From the NCBI GenBank assembly GCA_030693335.1, contig JAUYAU010000001.1, forward strand, positions 263,796 through 327,795: a stretch of 64,000 nt of DNA, read 5' to 3'. The position numbers and the translations under genes are program-made. The notes beneath the pieces are model-generated. The model was not told where the DNA came from. It worked only from the letters and a program-made list of their open reading frames with translations, and searched no databases. Positions 60,837 through 64,000 of this stretch are shown piece after piece. This stretch comes from Sulfuricurvum sp. GTDB taxonomy: Bacteria; Campylobacterota; Campylobacteria; Campylobacterales; Sulfurimonadaceae. Every line of letters begins with the position of its first letter. The stretch's first letter is position 1.

Positions 60837-62879
60837 ATGAATAAAAAAACGACACTGCTATTTGGAATTCATATGCACCAACCTGTTGATAATTTTCAGT
60901 GGGTAATCGAGCATGGTGTAGAGGTATGTTATGGCCCTTTTTTCGATGTACTCAGCCGGTATCCCCAATTTCGTTTCGCTGTGCATTGCAGTGGATGGCT
61001 GATGGAACAGATTGCGAAAAATCATACGAAACTCTATGCACAAATCCTATCTCTCGCACAAAAAGGGTCTATTGAATTTTTCAGTGCGGGTTACTATGAA
61101 CCAATTTTGAGTGTTATACCCTCGCAAGACCGAGTTACTCAGATCAATATGCTCAATGACTCTATTGAGTCGGCTTTTAAACAAAGACCAAAAGGTCTGT
61201 GGCTTACGGAGCGGGTGTGGGAGTCATCACTAATTCCGGATTTGGAAAAAAGCGGTATTGACTATACGGTAATGGACGATTACCATTTTCAGTGTGCCGG
61301 TTTCGATCAAGAAATACTGGACGGATATTATATGAGTGAAGAGGGAGGAAAAAATATTGGACTTTTCCCTATCAGTAAAAAACTGCGCTATGCCATACCT
61401 TTTTTAAATGTTGAGACAGCCATTGAGGCAATCAAATCGTATAACCGCGAAGATGATTCCGCAGCGATTATTTTTGATGATGCCGAAAAGTTCGGTATGT
61501 GGCCCGGCACCCATGAATGGGTTTATGAAAAAGGGTGGTTAGAGAAGTTTATCCAAGCGGTCCTTGCCGACGAATCGATAGAAACACTTCATTATGGCGA
61601 ATATATCTCCAGACATAAAACACGAGGCATTGCTTATTTACCGAATGTTTCGTATTATGAGATGGGGGAGTGGAGTCTTCGCGCCGATGATGCACTAAAA
61701 CTGGAAGCATTTAAACATGAAATGGGAAGCAAGCGTTATGATGAAGAAGGAGTTAAGTTTTTAAAAGGGGGTATCTGGAAAAACTTTTTTGTGAAGTATG
61801 AGGAGAGCAATCGGCTTCACAAACGGATGCTCGAACTCTCAGGTGTGCGTAAAAAGGTTAAAAATCCCCATTTCGATACGGCGCTGTATAAATTTCAAAC
61901 CAATGATGCACTTTGGCATGGGGTTTTTGGTGGACTTTATTTGCCAAACCTGCGGGACAATGCCTATCGCTATCTTATAGAAGGTGAAAATATCCGTTAT
62001 GGCAATAAGAGTTTGATCGCAACGGATCAAAATGAGCTGGATGGATACGACAAGGTCAAAATAGTAACACCCAAATCAATCTTTCGATTTGACAGTGCAC
62101 ATGGCGGACAGCTTGTCGAATTTGATGATAGAACGGGATGTTTTAACTGGCAAAATACATTAACACGCCGTAAAGAGGCGTATCATCATAAGATATTTGA
62201 AGAGCCTTCGGCAGTGGAACAAACACCACAGCATGACGGTATCGATACGATTCACAATAGTGCCATCGAGGTGGATGATGCCCTTCGTGACGCTTTGATA
62301 TATGACTGGTATCTTAAAAATTCGTTCATTGACCATATCAGTGACGATACGTTTGGAGTTGAAAATTTTCGGCATTGTAATTTTAGAGAATACGGAGATT
62401 TTGTCAATCAGCCCTTTGAGATGACCTATAATCAAAAAAAAGTAACGTTTAGCCGTGAGGGCGGACTTTATTTTCCGCATAAAGTCTCTGCACGACTGGA
62501 AAAGACTTTTACCCCTAAACCAAATGGTCTTGATTTTGAGATTGGATTCTCCAGTGAGTCTGAGGGCAATTTTAGTTATGTATTAGAACACAATTTTCAT
62601 TTTGCAAATTATGATACTCTCCTTATAAATGGTGTGCCATTGGATAGACAGCAAGAAAGCATTCCAACGAATAAACTGGAAATTATTGATACCGACTTAA
62701 AGAAGAAAATCATTATTGAGCTAAATCAACCGTTTTCTTTGTATTTTTATCGCCATGAAACCTTATCCCAAAGTGAACAAGGGTTTGATTTGACAGTGCA
62801 AAATATCAGTTTCGCGATGGTTGTTCCTTTTTGTAAAGAGTTTGCACTATCTGGCGCTTTGGAGGTTCTTGATGTCTGA
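60837..62879 (+). CDS. GH57 4-alpha-glucanotransferase-like
   Basis: FGIHMHQPVDNF, GLWLTERVWE, DDAEKFGMWPGTHEW and long C-terminal beta domain as in Thermococcus-type glucanotransferase. Confidence 0.88.
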   Translation: MNKKTTLLFGIHMHQPVDNFQWVIEHGVEVCYGPFFDVLSRYPQFRFAVHCSGWLMEQIAKNHTKLYAQILSLAQKGSIEFFSAGYYEPILSVIPSQDRVTQINMLNDSIESAFKQRPKGLWLTERVWESSLIPDLEKSGIDYTVMDDYHFQCAGFDQEILDGYYMSEEGGKNIGLFPISKKLRYAIPFLNVETAIEAIKSYNREDDSAAIIFDDAEKFGMWPGTHEWVYEKGWLEKFIQAVLADESIETLHYGEYISRHKTRGIAYLPNVSYYEMGEWSLRADDALKLEAFKHEMGSKRYDEEGVKFLKGGIWKNFFVKYEESNRLHKRMLELSGVRKKVKNPHFDTALYKFQTNDALWHGVFGGLYLPNLRDNAYRYLIEGENIRYGNKSLIATDQNELDGYDKVKIVTPKSIFRFDSAHGGQLVEFDDRTGCFNWQNTLTRRKEAYHHKIFEEPSAVEQTPQHDGIDTIHNSAIEVDDALRDALIYDWYLKNSFIDHISDDTFGVENFRHCNFREYGDFVNQPFEMTYNQKKVTFSREGGLYFPHKVSARLEKTFTPKPNGLDFEIGFSSESEGNFSYVLEHNFHFANYDTLLINGVPLDRQQESIPTNKLEIIDTDLKKKIIIELNQPFSLYFYRHETLSQSEQGFDLTVQNISFAMVVPFCKEFALSGALEVLDV

Positions 62880-63897
62880 AATCCGTTATAATCGGATGTA
62901 TGACACGCATGTCATCATTGCTCCAGAGCGTCTTCATCGACCGGAGTGTGAGATTGATCTTAAAACTATTGAGTCATCGGACATTTGTCCTTTTTGTGAG
63001 GGGAATGAGTCGATGACACCTCCGGAAATTTTTGCTATACGCGGTGATGGAACGTTTGCGAATGAAGGTGGCTGGAAGACTCGTGTTGTTCCCAATCTCT
63101 ATAAAGCAGTTAAAATTGAAACTCCGTATCAGCATCATTACGGAATGTTTGAATACTGGGAGGGCTTTGGTGCGCATGAAATTGTAATCGATACACCTAC
63201 CCATCATATTTCTATGATGCAATGGAATGTGAGTGAGGTTGGGTTTTGGCTTAAAACATTGCGAGAACGATCAGGGGATTTGCGACGTGATCACCGTATC
63301 GCCTATTTGTCTCTTTTTAAAAATGAAGGGTATCTCTCCGGGTCTACACAAACCCATTCGCATACACAGATTATCGGTTTGCCTATTATTCCCAGAGAAG
63401 ATGCACAGCGTTATAGACGTGAATATGAGCATTATAAAGCTACAGGAAAGGCAATGCTTGAGTTAATGGTGCATCAAGAGGAAGAAGATGGAACTCGTAT
63501 TGTTTCAAAAAAAGGCGACTTTACTGCGTATTGTCCTTATGCTAGTGCATATCCCTTTGAAGTGATGATCAGTTCACAAAAAGAATTGGGTCAAATTGAT
63601 AGCTTGAGTGATCCATCGATTGAAGATATTTCACAGTTACTTTTATCGACGTTAAAACGTTTGGAACGTCAGCTGGGATGTTTTCATTTTAATCTCTGCG
63701 TGTTGACTCCACCTCTACAAGAAGGGACTATAGGGTATGATGAGTTTGGCAGTATTGATAAATACAGCAGGTTTGCCATAAGGATTATGCCACGACTCTA
63801 TCGTCATGGAGGGTTTGAAGTCAATACAGGTGTATTGATCAATCCTGTTGTACCTGAAATTGCGGCCAAATTGCTTCGGGAGAGCTCAGATGTCTAA
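62872..63897 (+). CDS. GalT-family nucleotidyltransferase (GalT or ADP-glucose phosphorylase-like)
   Basis: [48 protein letters not shown]; start refined to ATG 62872. Confidence 0.85.
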   Translation: MSEIRYNRMYDTHVIIAPERLHRPECEIDLKTIESSDICPFCEGNESMTPPEIFAIRGDGTFANEGGWKTRVVPNLYKAVKIETPYQHHYGMFEYWEGFGAHEIVIDTPTHHISMMQWNVSEVGFWLKTLRERSGDLRRDHRIAYLSLFKNEGYLSGSTQTHSHTQIIGLPIIPREDAQRYRREYEHYKATGKAMLELMVHQEEEDGTRIVSKKGDFTAYCPYASAYPFEVMISSQKELGQIDSLSDPSIEDISQLLLSTLKRLERQLGCFHFNLCVLTPPLQEGTIGYDEFGSIDKYSRFAIRIMPRLYRHGGFEVNTGVLINPVVPEIAAKLLRESSDV

Positions 63898-64000
63898 ACA
63901 ACGTATCCTTTTTGCTGCCAGTGAAGTCTATCCGTTTGCCAAAACCGGTGGTTTGGCTGATGTCGCACATGCGTTACCTCGTGCGTTGGCACAGACATTT
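63890..64000 (+). CDS. glgA: glycogen synthase, N-terminal fragment (runs off window)
   Basis: [37 protein letters not shown] is the conserved GlgA N-terminus. Confidence 0.9.
   Translation, partial: MSKQRILFAASEVYPFAKTGGLADVAHALPRALAQTF

Overview
The window looks like a core chromosomal segment of a Campylobacterota (epsilonproteobacterial) genome, probably a free-living Sulfuricurvum/Sulfurimonas-like organism; this is inferred from protein sequence and gene order. It is densely coding. I saw no rRNA, tRNA, CRISPR array, phage or intact mobile element.

Main blocks, in order:
- DUF4395 / Rrf2 / recO
- gltB-gltD, IMPase-like, accD, thiE-like, rlmH, dksA-like, membrane protein, dusB
- cheX-like / fliN / fliO-like, minus strand, with 4-nt overlaps
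- tauE-like, uvrA, HDOD, polA, gdhA, fused ccsBA, hemerythrin, dnaJ, recR
- two-TM RCK potassium channel paired with a small 4-TM protein
- DUF4015-type glycoside hydrolase-like, DEAD helicase
- molybdate cluster modE-modA-TOBE-modB-modC, with a clear ModE-box-like palindrome
- long minus-strand run GGDEF-cvpA-fur-lysS-glyA-DUF1882-SPOR-trpE-aroE-hyp
- class II DAHP synthase, pilT, spx/arsC-like, gatC
- yfgM-like + BamB-like lipoprotein, xer, coaX, hisG (short form), glycine-zipper protein
- sugar/glucan block: gap, pgi, fused NTase/PGM-like, two GH57, GalT-like, glgA (truncated by the window end)

The best candidates for something under-described are: (1) the GH57/NTase/GalT-like/GlgA block, where the PGM domain appears catalytically degenerate and the 'GalT' carries an HSHTQ motif more like ADP-glucose phosphorylase; (2) the RCK channel with degenerate Rossmann motifs plus its small membrane partner; (3) the YfgM/BamB-like pair. 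All assignments come from reading the sequence; no database search was run.
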